Source: a virus. Taken from it: a stretch of DNA of 43,395 bases. Below, one piece after another: positions 29,436 to 38,700 of this stretch (its first letter is position 1; every line of letters begins with the position of its first letter). The stretch covers positions 1 to 43,395 of the IMG/VR virus record IMGVR_UViG_3300001920_000011. One strand, written 5' to 3'. Under the pieces are notes generated by a model that worked only from the letters and a program-made list of their open reading frames with translations, was not told the DNA's origin and did not search any database. A program made the position numbers and the translations under genes.

Positions 29436-29951
29436 ATGCCGATCGGCACGCCCAATAGCGGGCATCCCCTCGTCGATTTTCGGATCGACGGCTTGAAGGC
29501 GCTCGACGCCGCGCTGAAGGAACTGCCGCAGGCGATCGCGAAACGCGAATTGACGGGCGCGATGTTCGCGGGAGGTCAGGTTTTGCGCAAAGAGGTTTTG
29601 GCGCGCGCCCCGGATAGCCCGAAAGTTCATAAATGGGGCGATCTGCGCGCGAACATCAAGGTCCGCTACCTCAAGCTTCTTTATGACGGTGCCGTCGCCG
29701 TCGGCGTGACGACGGGCCGGGCGTTCTACGCCAAGTGGCTCGAATATGGCCGGGGGCCGGTGCAGACCGTTCGCGCGGATGTGCTGACGGATCTGAATAA
29801 ATTCTATGGAACGGATGTCGCGGCGCAACCCGCCCGGCCCTTTATGCGGCCAGCGATGGATGCGGGCGCGCCGAGGGCGTTGACGGCGATCGTTGCGCGT
29901 CTGAAGGCCGGGATCGAGCGGCAGGCCAAGCGCCTCGCGGGCAAGAAATGA
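29436..29951 (+). CDS. HK97 gp10-like neck protein
   Basis: A 171-aa protein of the HK97 gp10 family. The sequence LKALDAALKELPQAIAKRELTGAM and FYAKWLEYGRGPVQ match the family helix and the conserved E-Y/F-G segment; the C-terminus (ARPFMRPAMDAGAPRAL) carries the typical P-F-M-R-P-A. It acts at head-tail joining or tail-tube initiation. The next gene overlaps it by 4 bp (ATGA). Confidence 0.92.
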   Translation: MPIGTPNSGHPLVDFRIDGLKALDAALKELPQAIAKRELTGAMFAGGQVLRKEVLARAPDSPKVHKWGDLRANIKVRYLKLLYDGAVAVGVTTGRAFYAKWLEYGRGPVQTVRADVLTDLNKFYGTDVAAQPARPFMRPAMDAGAPRALTAIVARLKAGIERQAKRLAGKK

Positions 29952-30373
29952 GTAACCTGGGTTCTTCCCTGCGCACCGTGCTGGCCGCGAATGCGGGTGT
30001 CGCGGCGCTGGTCGGCGGCACGGGTTCGGCCGCGCGGATCCATCCGCTGGTCGCGCCGCAGAAAGCTGCGCTGCCTTACGTCACCTATTACATCGCGTCG
30101 TCGGTCGAAAAATCCGCGTCGCTCGATGGCTTGGCCGCAGCACTCGAATGGTGCCGCGTGACCTTCGATTGCTGGGCCGAGAAATACGCCGATGCCGCTT
30201 CGCTGGAGAAAGCGATCCGCCTGGCGCTCGACGGCTATGCCGGCACGCCCGCCGGCGGCGTGAAAATCCTCGCCTGCCGCCGGATCGACCGGCGCGAGCT
30301 TTACGAACCCGACGCCAGCCCGAAAGCCCTGTACCGGGCGGGTGCGGACTATCTCGTCAACGCCGAAATCTAG
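29948..30373 (+). CDS. DUF3168 tail-completion protein
   Basis: A 141-aa member of DUF3168. It shows LRTVLAANAGVAALVGG, a YVTYYIASSVEKSASLDG strand and RVTFDCWAEKYADAASLEKAIRLALDGY, which is the pattern of tail-terminator/completion proteins that cap the tail tube. Gene order (after gp10, before tail tube) agrees. Length normal. Confidence 0.93.
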   Translation: MSNLGSSLRTVLAANAGVAALVGGTGSAARIHPLVAPQKAALPYVTYYIASSVEKSASLDGLAAALEWCRVTFDCWAEKYADAASLEKAIRLALDGYAGTPAGGVKILACRRIDRRELYEPDASPKALYRAGADYLVNAEI

Positions 30374-30382
30374 GAGAAGAAC

Positions 30383-31012
30383 ATGGCCTCGAAAGCGATC
30401 AGCGCCCAGAAGACGATCATCCGGGGCGTGCTCGAGAAAACCCTGGCGGTCGAATTCGAAGCGACCGGCAGCCTGATCAAGCGCACGACCGGCTCGTTCG
30501 TGACCGACGGGTTCTTGGTGGGCATGACGCTGACCACGACCGACGGCACCAACGCCAATTGCGGCACGATCACGCTGGTCGAGGCGCTGCAACTCACCGT
30601 CTCGGCGTCGATCACCGACGTCGCCTCCGCGTCGAAAACGCTGACCGCCCACGCCGCGATCGGCGAGGTCAAGTCGTTCTCCGGCCCCGGCGGCCAAGCG
30701 TCGGATATCGACGTGACGTCGCTGGATTCCGACGCGAAGGAATTTCGCCGCGGCCTCGCCGACGAAGGCGAAATCACGCTCGAGGTCAATCTCGACCCGA
30801 CGAACGCGGGCCAGCAATTCTGCCGCATCGCGCGCGCCGAAAACGTCGCGCCGTTCGGCAAGCGCAATTTCGAGATCGTGTTCCCCGACGCGGATACGAC
30901 CACGCTGGAATTCGAGGCCTTCGCGAAGGGGTTCTCGATTTCGGGCGGCGTCGACGACGTGGTGCAGGCCTCGCTGGCGCTGCGCATCACCGGCGCCGTG
31001 ACGTGGTCGTAA
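30383..31012 (+). CDS. Major tail tube protein
   Basis: A 209-aa tail tube protein. The C-terminal half has the tail-tube pattern: EGEITLEVNLDPTN, KRNFEIVFPDADTTTLEFEAFAKGFSISGGVDDVVQASLALRITG. The first 90 residues contain a polar beta-rich segment (GSLIKRTTGSFVTDGF ... TDGTNANCGTITLV) that looks like an inserted domain; the tube part would then start near 95. It precedes the tail chaperones as expected. An AGGAGAAG Shine-Dalgarno precedes the ATG. Confidence 0.9.
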   Translation: MASKAISAQKTIIRGVLEKTLAVEFEATGSLIKRTTGSFVTDGFLVGMTLTTTDGTNANCGTITLVEALQLTVSASITDVASASKTLTAHAAIGEVKSFSGPGGQASDIDVTSLDSDAKEFRRGLADEGEITLEVNLDPTNAGQQFCRIARAENVAPFGKRNFEIVFPDADTTTLEFEAFAKGFSISGGVDDVVQASLALRITGAVTWS

Positions 31013-31013
31013 C

Positions 31014-31373
31014 ATGACCGCGCCGAAGAAAGCCCTCGATCGCGCGGCGATCCTCGACGTGGCGCCCGCGATCGTGCCCTTCGACATGCCGGAATGGGGC
31101 GGGACGGTGCATCTGCGCGCCGTCCCCTTCGCCGAGGCGATGGAGCTGCAATCGGCCTCGGGCGTCGATTACGCGCCGCTGCTGATCGTGGCGTGCGTGG
31201 TCGACGAAGCGGGCGCGCCGATCTTCACCGCCGACGACGTTCCGGCGCTGAAGCGCAAGCCCGTGCGCCAGATCAACCGGCTGATCGCGCGCATCAACGA
31301 ACTGAACGCCCTGGGCGTCGCGGAAGCGGAGAAGATCGCGGGAAACTCCGACGCGAGCCCTGGCGCCAGCTAA
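31014..31373 (+). CDS. Tail assembly chaperone gpG
   Basis: A 119-aa tail chaperone (lambda gpG type). The pattern MPEWGGTVHLRAVPFAEAMELQ ... LLIVACVVDEAGAPIFTADDVPALKRKPVRQINRLIARI matches GTA/siphophage chaperones upstream of tape-measure genes. It ends at 31373, but a slippery heptamer at 31340-31346 allows some ribosomes to shift to -1 and continue to 31693. gpG binds the tape-measure protein while the tail tube forms. It begins 2 bases after the tube gene. Confidence 0.9.
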   Translation: MTAPKKALDRAAILDVAPAIVPFDMPEWGGTVHLRAVPFAEAMELQSASGVDYAPLLIVACVVDEAGAPIFTADDVPALKRKPVRQINRLIARINELNALGVAEAEKIAGNSDASPGAS

Positions 31374-31693
31374 GGCTGCGCCTGGCGCTCGCATTCGGTG
31401 TCTATCCCTCCGATCTCGACCGGACCTTGCCGGCCAAGGATTGGGCGGAGCTGCAAGCGCTCGACCGGCTCGATCCGTTCGGGCCGGAGCGCGGCGATTG
31501 GCGGATGGCGATCCTCGCCAGCCTGATGGTCAATCTCAAACGCGATCCGAAGAAGACGAAGCCGTTCAAACCGATCGACTTCATGCCGTTCCTCGATCCG
31601 GCGTTGCGCAAACGCGTCGAACAGCACGATCTGAAAACCGCGCTGATCGGCGCGCTGAACCCCGTCAAAAAGAAAACGCGAAAGAAAACCTGA
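31014..31693 (+). CDS. gpGT frameshift fusion protein
   Basis: Predicted 226-aa fusion made by a -1 shift at GGGAAAC (31340-31346), read G-GGA-AAC in the gpG frame. The upstream part is 31014-31346 and the downstream part resumes at 31346 with LRREPWRQLRLRLALAFGVYPSDLDRTL, then WAELQALDRLDPFGPERGDWRMAILASL. The downstream frame has no good start of its own, and its W..LRL.LA..G..P pattern matches the T domain of chaperone fusions. The T part should recruit tube subunits. Supported by heptamer phase and the absence of any stop up to 31693. Confidence 0.87.
31340..31346 (+). promoter_or_regulatory. -1 frameshift slippery site
   Basis: GGGAAAC in X-XXY-YYZ register with gpG codons GCG-GGA-AAC. 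It lies 24 bases before the gpG stop TAA (31371-31373). The -1 frame then reads without a stop to 31693. Confidence 0.88.
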
Positions 31694-31696
31694 TCC

Positions 31697-34045
31697 ATGT
31701 CCCAGGACATCGGCGCCCTCGTTCTTCGGCTGGAGGCGCAAACCGCGACGCTTCAGCGCGACATGAACGCCGCGCGCCGCATCGTGTCCGAAAACACGTC
31801 GCAGATGACGCGCAGCATGAATCAGGTGCGCGACATCTCGACCAAAACGGCCCAGGCCTTGGGCTCGATCGGCTTGTCGCTGGGCGTGGGCGCCATGGTC
31901 GCCTACGCCAAATCGGTGATCGATACCGTGGGCGGGCTGGGCGAGCTGGCCGATCAGCTCGGCGTCACGACCGAGCAGCTTCAGGCGCTGCAATACACGG
32001 CGCTGGCCGCCGGCGCCTCGGCCGAAACGCTGGAAACCGGCATCGCGCGTTTGACGCGCTCGATCGGCGAGGCGGGCGAGGGCAACGACGCGCTGATCCG
32101 CCGCTTCCGCGATCTCGGCGTCAGCTTGCTGGACGTCAACGGCAAGCAGCGCGACACCGGCGCCGTGCTCTCGGACGTCGCCAAGGGCATCGCGGGCATC
32201 GAAGACCCGGCCAAGCGCGCCGCCGCCGTGGTCGATTTCTTCGGCAAGTCGGGGCAGAAATTGCTGCCGCTGCTGATGGAGATCGCCGATGTCGGTCTCG
32301 ACGGCATCGCGCGCAAGGCCCGCGAAGCCGGGGCGGTGATCGACAGCGAAGCGATCAAACGCTTCGACGAATTGTCCGACAAGGCCGCCCAGCTCGGCAA
32401 AGTCGGCTTCGTCGCCGTCGCCGACGGCCTTGCCAAGATCGTCGACTACATCAACAATCTCGACAAGACCAAGGCCGCGTTGCTGGCCGGGTTGCTGGCG
32501 GCCGGGGCGGGGGCCCGCGTCGCGGGCGTGCCGGGCGCCGTCGTCGCGGGCTCGGCCGTCACCGGCGCGATGCTCGCCCCCGGCCCGAAAACCTATACGG
32601 CGCAGGACGAGCAGCGCCTGATCGAGGAACTGAAGCAAGAGCAAATGGGCCTCGGTCGCCCGATGGTCGAGATGGATATAAATCGCCGTCTCGCCGAAGT
32701 GCGCCGCTATCTCAATGCCCAGGGCATCGGCCCGGCGGCGCCCAATTCGCCCTATCGCGATCTGCCGACGATGCCGGATGCGGCGGTCGCGCCGGCCGCC
32801 CCGGCCGCGTCGCCGGGCACGCCCAATCTGCCGGTCTCGACGCGCGAATTGACCAATCAAGCCGCGGGCGACGCGCTGGTCCGAAGCCTGCAATTGCAGA
32901 AGGATTCCTACGGCCAGATCGAAAGCGCCGCGTTGCGCCTGCGCCTGGAACGCGAGCGCGACATCGCGGTGATCGATGGCCAGATCAAGGATCTGGGGCC
33001 GAAATACACCAAGGCGCAGATCGACGCGGCCGTGGCGATCCAGCTTCAGGTCGAAGCGCTGGTCGATTTGCGCCGCGCCCAGCTCGACGCAGGCGCCACG
33101 GCCGCCGCCCAAGCCGCCGAGCGCGAGAAGGAACGGGCGGCGTCGGCCGAGTTCCGCAACCAGCAGGTTCTGATCGCGCAGAAGGTCGAAGAACAGATCG
33201 CCCAGACGCGCGCGCAGATCCCGCTGGTCGAGCAATCGACGATCGTCTGGAACAAGCACACGCGGCAATTCGAACTGGTCAACGAACAGCTCGATCTCTA
33301 CCTCGCCAAGCAGCGTTTGATGGCGGCCAACCCCGGCATGAAGCCGGACGACGTCGATCGTTTGGCGAAGGACGAGGTCGACGCGGCCAAGCGCCTGAAA
33401 GCGGCGACCGACGAACAAACCGCCGCCGTGCAGCGCCAGCAGGCGACCTACGATTTCCTCGCCAATATGGGCGAGCGCGCCTTCGACCGCATCGGCGACG
33501 CGATGGTCGATATGGCGATCGAGGGCAAGGACGCGCTGGGAAGCCTGACCAATGTCGCGCGCGCCGTCGTCGCCAGCATCTATGCCGATTTCATGAAACT
33601 GGCGATCGCCAACCCGATCAAGAACGCGATCTTCGGCGGCAATTCCCCCACGCTGTCGGACGGCGGCGGCATCTTCAAAGGGTTGTTCGGCGGTTCCCAG
33701 GCCGCCGGCGGCCCGACCGACGCCGCGACCGGCATGACCGGCACCACGGGGTTGAGCTTCGGCGGCCCGCGCGCCAAAGGCGGGCGCGTGTCGCCCGGCA
33801 ATTGGTACATGGTCGGCGAGGAAGGGCCCGAGCCCTTCGTGCCCGATGTGGCCGGGCGCATCTTCCCGCACGATGCCAGCGGCGGCGGGCGCAGCGGCGA
33901 TACGTTCTATATCGACGCCAAGGGCGCCGACAAAGACGGGTTGCGCCGCGTCGAAGAAATGATCCGTCAGGTCAACGGCTCGGTCGAAAAACGCGCCGTC
34001 ATGGCCGTCACCGCCGCGCGGCAACGGGGCGCGATCCCGGCATGA
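31697..34045 (+). CDS. Tail tape measure protein
   Basis: A 782-aa tape-measure protein that sets tail length. The N-terminus (IGALVLRLEAQTATLQRDMNAARRIV) is a coiled-coil; about 65-130 has the hydrophobic DNA-ejection-type segment (GSIGLSLGVGAMVAYAKSV) and LGVTTEQLQALQYTALAAG; about 250-300 is another hydrophobic stretch. The C-terminus has AKGGRVSPGNWYMVGEEGPEPFVP, the lambda gpH/tail-tip-interaction signature. At roughly 0.15 nm per residue it would predict a tail near 115-120 nm. Overlaps next gene by ATGA. Confidence 0.92.
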   Translation: MSQDIGALVLRLEAQTATLQRDMNAARRIVSENTSQMTRSMNQVRDISTKTAQALGSIGLSLGVGAMVAYAKSVIDTVGGLGELADQLGVTTEQLQALQYTALAAGASAETLETGIARLTRSIGEAGEGNDALIRRFRDLGVSLLDVNGKQRDTGAVLSDVAKGIAGIEDPAKRAAAVVDFFGKSGQKLLPLLMEIADVGLDGIARKAREAGAVIDSEAIKRFDELSDKAAQLGKVGFVAVADGLAKIVDYINNLDKTKAALLAGLLAAGAGARVAGVPGAVVAGSAVTGAMLAPGPKTYTAQDEQRLIEELKQEQMGLGRPMVEMDINRRLAEVRRYLNAQGIGPAAPNSPYRDLPTMPDAAVAPAAPAASPGTPNLPVSTRELTNQAAGDALVRSLQLQKDSYGQIESAALRLRLERERDIAVIDGQIKDLGPKYTKAQIDAAVAIQLQVEALVDLRRAQLDAGATAAAQAAEREKERAASAEFRNQQVLIAQKVEEQIAQTRAQIPLVEQSTIVWNKHTRQFELVNEQLDLYLAKQRLMAANPGMKPDDVDRLAKDEVDAAKRLKAATDEQTAAVQRQQATYDFLANMGERAFDRIGDAMVDMAIEGKDALGSLTNVARAVVASIYADFMKLAIANPIKNAIFGGNSPTLSDGGGIFKGLFGGSQAAGGPTDAATGMTGTTGLSFGGPRAKGGRVSPGNWYMVGEEGPEPFVPDVAGRIFPHDASGGGRSGDTFYIDAKGADKDGLRRVEEMIRQVNGSVEKRAVMAVTAARQRGAIPA

Positions 34046-34668
34046 GCGTGACCTATCCCCTCGCGCATCCGGCGACGCCGGTCTTCCGCGCGCTGAATTG
34101 GCGCGCGATGGACGTTATCGCCATCACGCGCAGCCCCTTCACGCTGCGCGAGGAAACCCAAGCCTTCGACGGCGATGCCTGGGGCTGCGATGTCGATCTG
34201 CCGCCGATGGACCGGATCGAAGCCGATGCCTGGATAGCCTGGGCTTTGGCGTTGCGCGGCCGGCTCGGCACGTTCCATCTGGGCGATCCCACGGCCAAAA
34301 CGCCGAAGGGAATCGCGACCGGCACGCCCTTGGTCGACGGCACGCAAAGCGCCGCCGCGCGCACGCTGGCGACGAAAGGCTGGACGACGAGCACGACCGG
34401 CATTCTGAAGGCCGGCGATTTCATCGAATTGGGATCGGGCGCCACGCGCCGCCTGCACCGCGTGCTGACCGATGCGAATTCCGACGGGGCGGGCAAGGCC
34501 ACGCTCGATATCTGGCCCGCCTTGCGGCTTGAAGGCGCCACCAACAACGCCGCGATCGCCACGGCGAATTGCAAGGGCACGTTCCGGCTCGCCACCAACG
34601 CGCGCGAATGGTCGGTCGGCGAAGCCAAGATCTACGGTTTGTCTTTCTCGGCGGTCGAGGCGCTGTGA
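34042..34668 (+). CDS. Probable distal tail protein
   Basis: A 208-aa beta-rich protein right after the tape measure, where distal-tail (Dit-like, DUF2460-like) proteins sit. It has PVFRALNWRAMDVIAITRSPFTLREETQAFDGDAWGCDVDLP and RGRLGTFHLGDPT, then a variable middle domain of about 70 residues and a closing FRLATNAREWSVGEAKIYGLSFSAVEA. The tail-tip role is from position and fold pattern; I have no firm family name. Starts by ATGA overlap. Confidence 0.8.
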   Translation: MSVTYPLAHPATPVFRALNWRAMDVIAITRSPFTLREETQAFDGDAWGCDVDLPPMDRIEADAWIAWALALRGRLGTFHLGDPTAKTPKGIATGTPLVDGTQSAAARTLATKGWTTSTTGILKAGDFIELGSGATRRLHRVLTDANSDGAGKATLDIWPALRLEGATNNAAIATANCKGTFRLATNAREWSVGEAKIYGLSFSAVEAL

Positions 34669-34692
34669 TGTTGCTCGCGAACTCCAATCTTA

Positions 34693-34749
34693 CGCGCGCC
34701 GCGAGGGTTGGTGTGGCGGCTCGCGGCGCGCGGAAAAAAAACCGCGCGC
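34693..34749 (+). promoter_or_regulatory. Two mutually exclusive hairpins
   Basis: Hairpin A pairs 34693-34705 with 34720-34732 (13 perfect bp). Hairpin B pairs 34726-34733 with 34742-34749 (8 perfect bp) around an A8 loop. Both need 34726-34732, so they cannot form together. They lie in the 95-bp gap before the tail gene at 34764. Hairpin B ends 14 bases before that ATG and contains much of the G-rich leader. A 30-codon reading frame at 34668-34760 crosses the region. Confidence 0.5.
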
Positions 34750-34763
34750 GGGGCGGATAAAAA

Positions 34764-35324
34764 ATGCCCAGGAATCTCACGACCGAGATGGCCGCGCAAA
34801 TCGCCGCGCGCGTCAAATATCCGGTCATGCTGGTCGAAATCGAAACCGCCGGGGCGCCTGTGCGCGCGTGGTCGGGCATCGGCGATCTGGCTTGGGACGG
34901 CAAGACCTTCACCGGGGTGGGCACCTTCGGCGGCGTGCAAACGGCCGACGAAACGCTCGATCTGCGCGCGTCGGGCGATGTCTACACGCTGTCGGGTATC
35001 GACCCCGCCTTGCTGTCGGCGGCGATCGGCGATTTGCGCCAGAACTTGCCCTGCCGGCGCTGGCTGGGTTTCCTCGACGCCGCCGGCGCTTTGATCGCCG
35101 ATCCGATCCTGATGTTCGAGGGCACGGCGGCCGTGCCCACGACCGACGACGACGCGGACACGCTGACCATCGCGATCTCGTCCGAAAACCTGCTCAACAC
35201 GCTGAAGCGCCCGCGCGAAACCCGCTACACGCCCGAAGATCAAGCCACGCGATCGGCGGGCGACAAGGGCTTCGACTACGTCGCCGCGTTGCAGGACCGC
35301 GTCATCGCCTGGGGGCGTTCGTGA
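34764..35324 (+). CDS. Tail-tip protein, DUF2163-like position
   Basis: A 186-aa protein with MLVEIETAGAPVRAWSGIGDLAWDGKTFTGVGTFGGVQTADETLDLRASG and IDPALLSAAIGDLRQNLPCRRWLGFLD, the pattern of baseplate/tail-hub proteins that precede NlpC/P60-type peptidases in GTA-like tails. A C-terminal LTIAISSENLLNTLKRPRETRYTPEDQ follows. Most of the sequence is beta-rich. Likely part of the tail hub. The Shine-Dalgarno is weak; see the hairpins upstream. GTG start of the next gene overlaps its stop by 4 bp. Confidence 0.82.
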   Translation: MPRNLTTEMAAQIAARVKYPVMLVEIETAGAPVRAWSGIGDLAWDGKTFTGVGTFGGVQTADETLDLRASGDVYTLSGIDPALLSAAIGDLRQNLPCRRWLGFLDAAGALIADPILMFEGTAAVPTTDDDADTLTIAISSENLLNTLKRPRETRYTPEDQATRSAGDKGFDYVAALQDRVIAWGRS

Positions 35325-35758
35325 CCCGCGCATCCGATTGGCCCGAAATCCTGGCGCGCCATATCGCCGCCGCGCGGGCGCGCGTTTTCGAATGGGGCGT
35401 GCATGATTGCTGCGTCTTCGCCTGCGACGGCGTGCGCGCGATGACCGGCGTCGATCCGATGGCGGTCTTGCGCGGCGCGTATGACGATGCCGTCTCGGCC
35501 GCGCTGGCGCTGAAAATCCATGCCGGCGGCGGCTTGCCCGAAGCGGCCGATGCGCTGGCGCGCGATGCCGGGCTGGAAGCGATCGCGCCCGGCTTCGCCC
35601 AGCGCGGCGACGTGCTGCTGGCCGATATCCTGTCTTTGCACGGCAAGCGCGCCTGGGCGCTGGGCCTGGTCGCCCCCGACGGGCGCGGCGCCTTCGCCGC
35701 CCCGGTCGGTATCGCCTTCCTGCCGATCCGCGCGGCCGCGCGCGCCTGGCGGATCTGA
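35321..35758 (+). CDS. DUF6950/NlpC-P60-like tail protein
   Basis: A 145-aa protein. The segment FEWGVHDCCVFACDGVRAMTG has the W-G-x-x-D-C-x-x-F-A motif of small NlpC/P60-like tail proteins, with Cys as the likely nucleophile; the His partner in SLHGKRAWALGLV is plausible. Such proteins cut peptidoglycan during infection or form the tail hub. It starts at GTG 35321 overlapping the previous stop. Position and size match the GTA/siphophage gene between hub and host-specificity genes. Confidence 0.88.
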   Translation: MTRASDWPEILARHIAAARARVFEWGVHDCCVFACDGVRAMTGVDPMAVLRGAYDDAVSAALALKIHAGGGLPEAADALARDAGLEAIAPGFAQRGDVLLADILSLHGKRAWALGLVAPDGRGAFAAPVGIAFLPIRAAARAWRI

Positions 35759-35761
35759 CCC

Positions 35762-38700
35762 ATGCGCCGCCTGTCCCTGTTGCTCGCCACGACCGCGCTG
35801 ATCGCGATTCCCGAACCGGCTCCGGCGGCGCCGGTCGTCGCGGCCGTGGGGGCGGCGGCGCTGGGCGGGTTGCAGATCGGCGGCACGCTGGCCACGGGCT
35901 TGACCTTCGGCTTCTCGTGGACCGCCGCCGCCGTCGCGGGCGTGGGCTCGCTGGCCCTGGGCTTCGTCACCCAGGCGCTGACGCCCAAACCCAAGGCGGC
36001 CGAGGCGCCGTCGCTGCCCGATATCTCGCGCGACCGCACGCTGGCGATCCGCCAGCCGATCGTCACCGGCAAATTGCATGTCGGCCGCTTGCGCCTGTCG
36101 GGCGCGCAAACCCTGGTCGAATCCACGGGGGCGAATAACGGCAAGCTGCATCTGCTGATCACGCTGTCGGTCCAACCGCTCGGCCGGCTCGACGAGCTTT
36201 GGATCAACGACGAACAAGTGCCGCTCGACTGGGAATTCGGCGCCGGGATCGGCGGCAACGCCACGGGCAAATACGCCGGCAACGTCAAAGCATGGTTCGG
36301 GCGCGGCACGACCGACGGCGATTCCGCCCTCAACGCCGCGTTGACCGATGCGCTCGGCGCGACCTGGACCGAAGACCACAAGCAGGACGGCTGCGGCAAA
36401 CTCTACGTCCAGCTCGACTGGAACGAATCGCTGTTCGGCGGCGGCACGCCCAACGTGTCGTGCGTCGCGCGCGCCGCCGATCTGCACGACCCGCGCGACG
36501 ATTCGACCGGCTGGACCGACAATTGGGCGCTCGCCGTCGCCTATTATTTGACGCTCGCGCAAAATCTCGGCGGCTTCGGCGCCGCCTGGGCCGAAATCGA
36601 CGACGACGCCTTGATCGCCGCGGCCAATGCCAGCGACGAAATGGTCGCGGTCGCCGATAAATCCGTCACCTTCACCGCCGATGCGGCGGCCGATACGTTG
36701 ACGCTCGCCGACGGCACGGCGCGCTTGCGCACCGGCATGCGCGTGCGCCTGACCACGACCGGGACCTTGCCCGGCGGGTTGGCGACCGGCACCGATTACT
36801 ATGTGTGCGAAACCGGCACGCTGGTGCTGGGCTTGTCGACCACGCTCGCCAATGCCCGCGCGCGCACGATCATCGCGCTTTCCGACGCGGGGTCCGGCAC
36901 GCATACGATCACGGCGAAGGCCGAGCCGCGCTACACCGCCAACGGCACGATCGACACCGCCGACGATCCCGAAACCATCCTCGGCAAATTGCTGTCGGGC
37001 GGGGCGGGCAAGCTGGTGCGCGTGCAGGGCAAGTGGGAAATCAAGGCCGGCGTGTGGGCGGCCCCCACGCGCGCGGCATTGACCATGGACGACATGGTCC
37101 AGGGTTTCTCGGTCGCGTGGCGGCGCGAACCGCGCGAGGCGTTCAACGGGGTGAAGGGCACCTTCGTCGATCCCGACAGCGCATGGCAGCCGACCGACTT
37201 CCCGGCCGTCGCGGTCGCCGCCTATTTGACCGAGGATCAGAATATCCGCGCCTGGCGCGCCAACGCCGAATTGCCCTTCACCTTGTCGCCCAGCATGGCC
37301 CAGCGCATCGCGCGGATCGAGCTGGAGCGCAACCGCCGCCAAGTCTCGACCAAATGGGGCTGCAAATTGACGGCGCTGGATATCGCGGCGGGCGATGTCG
37401 TGCCGCTCACCTATCCGCGCTACGGCTGGTCGGACAAGGCGTTCGAGGTCGGGTCGTTCAAACTGACGACGATCGAGGCCGAGGGCGCCACGGCCGCGAT
37501 GGTCGAATTGGGCTTGGCCGAAATCGACGAAAACGTGTTCGCCTGGAACCCGGCCGACGAAATCGATCTGCCGCCGTCCCCGCGCACCAATCTGCCCAGC
37601 CCCGGCACGGTCGCTCCGCCCACTTCGCTGACGCTGTCGTCGGGTTCGGGCGAGTTGGACTCGCGCATCGACGGCACGATCTTCTCGCGCCTGCGCCTGG
37701 ATTGGGTATCGCCCGCCGACGCCTTCGTCACCGGCGGCGGCTTGATCGAAATCCAGTTCAAGAAATCGGCCGACGCGGAGTGGCAGCCCAGCGAATTCGC
37801 GCGCGGCGACGCGAATTTCTATCGCATCCTCGACGTCGCCGACGGTGTGGCCTACGACGTGCGCATCCGGTCGCGCAATTATTTGGGCGCCGTCTCGCCC
37901 GATTGGGTCGTCAAGACCGGCCATGTCGTGCAAGGCAAAAGCGAGAAACCGCCGCGCGTGATCCGCGCGCGGTTGAGCCAGGGCCGCATCTGGGGCGAGC
38001 TCGAATCCGCGCTGCCGCTCGACTTCGCCGGGTTCCGCGTCAAATACAATCGCGGCGCCGATCGCAATTTCGCGACCGCGCGCGCGGCCCACGGCGATAC
38101 GGTCGTGGCGTTGCCGTGGGATGTTTCGCCCGATCTCGCGGGCCGCGTCACGTTCTTCGTCGTCGGCGTCGATACGTCGGGCAACGAATCCGCGTCGCCC
38201 GCCGTGATCGTCGTCGATTTGGGCGATCGTGCCATCGCCAACGTGATCGAGACGGTCGATTTCAAGGCGGCGGGTTTCCCCGGCACGATCGCCGGCGGTT
38301 CGGTTTCGGGCGGCGATCTGGTCGCCGACGACGACGGCGGGCTTTATCTGCCCAACCCCAACGCGCTCTATCTGCCCGACGGCGCGGCCGATTATCTGCC
38401 GGTCGCCTACGAAGAATTGACCTACGAATTCGCCTATGTGCCCGGGCCGGACGCGATCCCCTCGACGTTGACGCTCGATCTCGACGCGGCCGGCGAAGGG
38501 ATCGCCATCGAGTTCGACCCCGACGATCAAGCGCAGTATCTGCCCGACGGTTTGGGCGCCTATTTGCCGGGGTCGGGCGGTTATCTCGCCGACGGGGCGG
38601 GCTGGCGCCCATGGCCGGGTGCCGTCGAAACCGCGCGCCAGCTTTACCGGTTCCGGATCACGGCCCAAGCCTCGGCGACGCGCGGCCGGATCTCCGCCTG

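Noticed and set aside
34726-34749. Hairpin with A8 loop as a terminator
   Set aside because: The A run is in the loop and no T run follows on the plus strand; there is no minus-strand gene to terminate.
34668-34760. 30-codon frame in the gap before the tail-hub gene
   Set aside because: It starts at a TGATG overlap but is composed of Arg/Ala/Gly codons from the hairpin repeats; recorded only with the hairpins.
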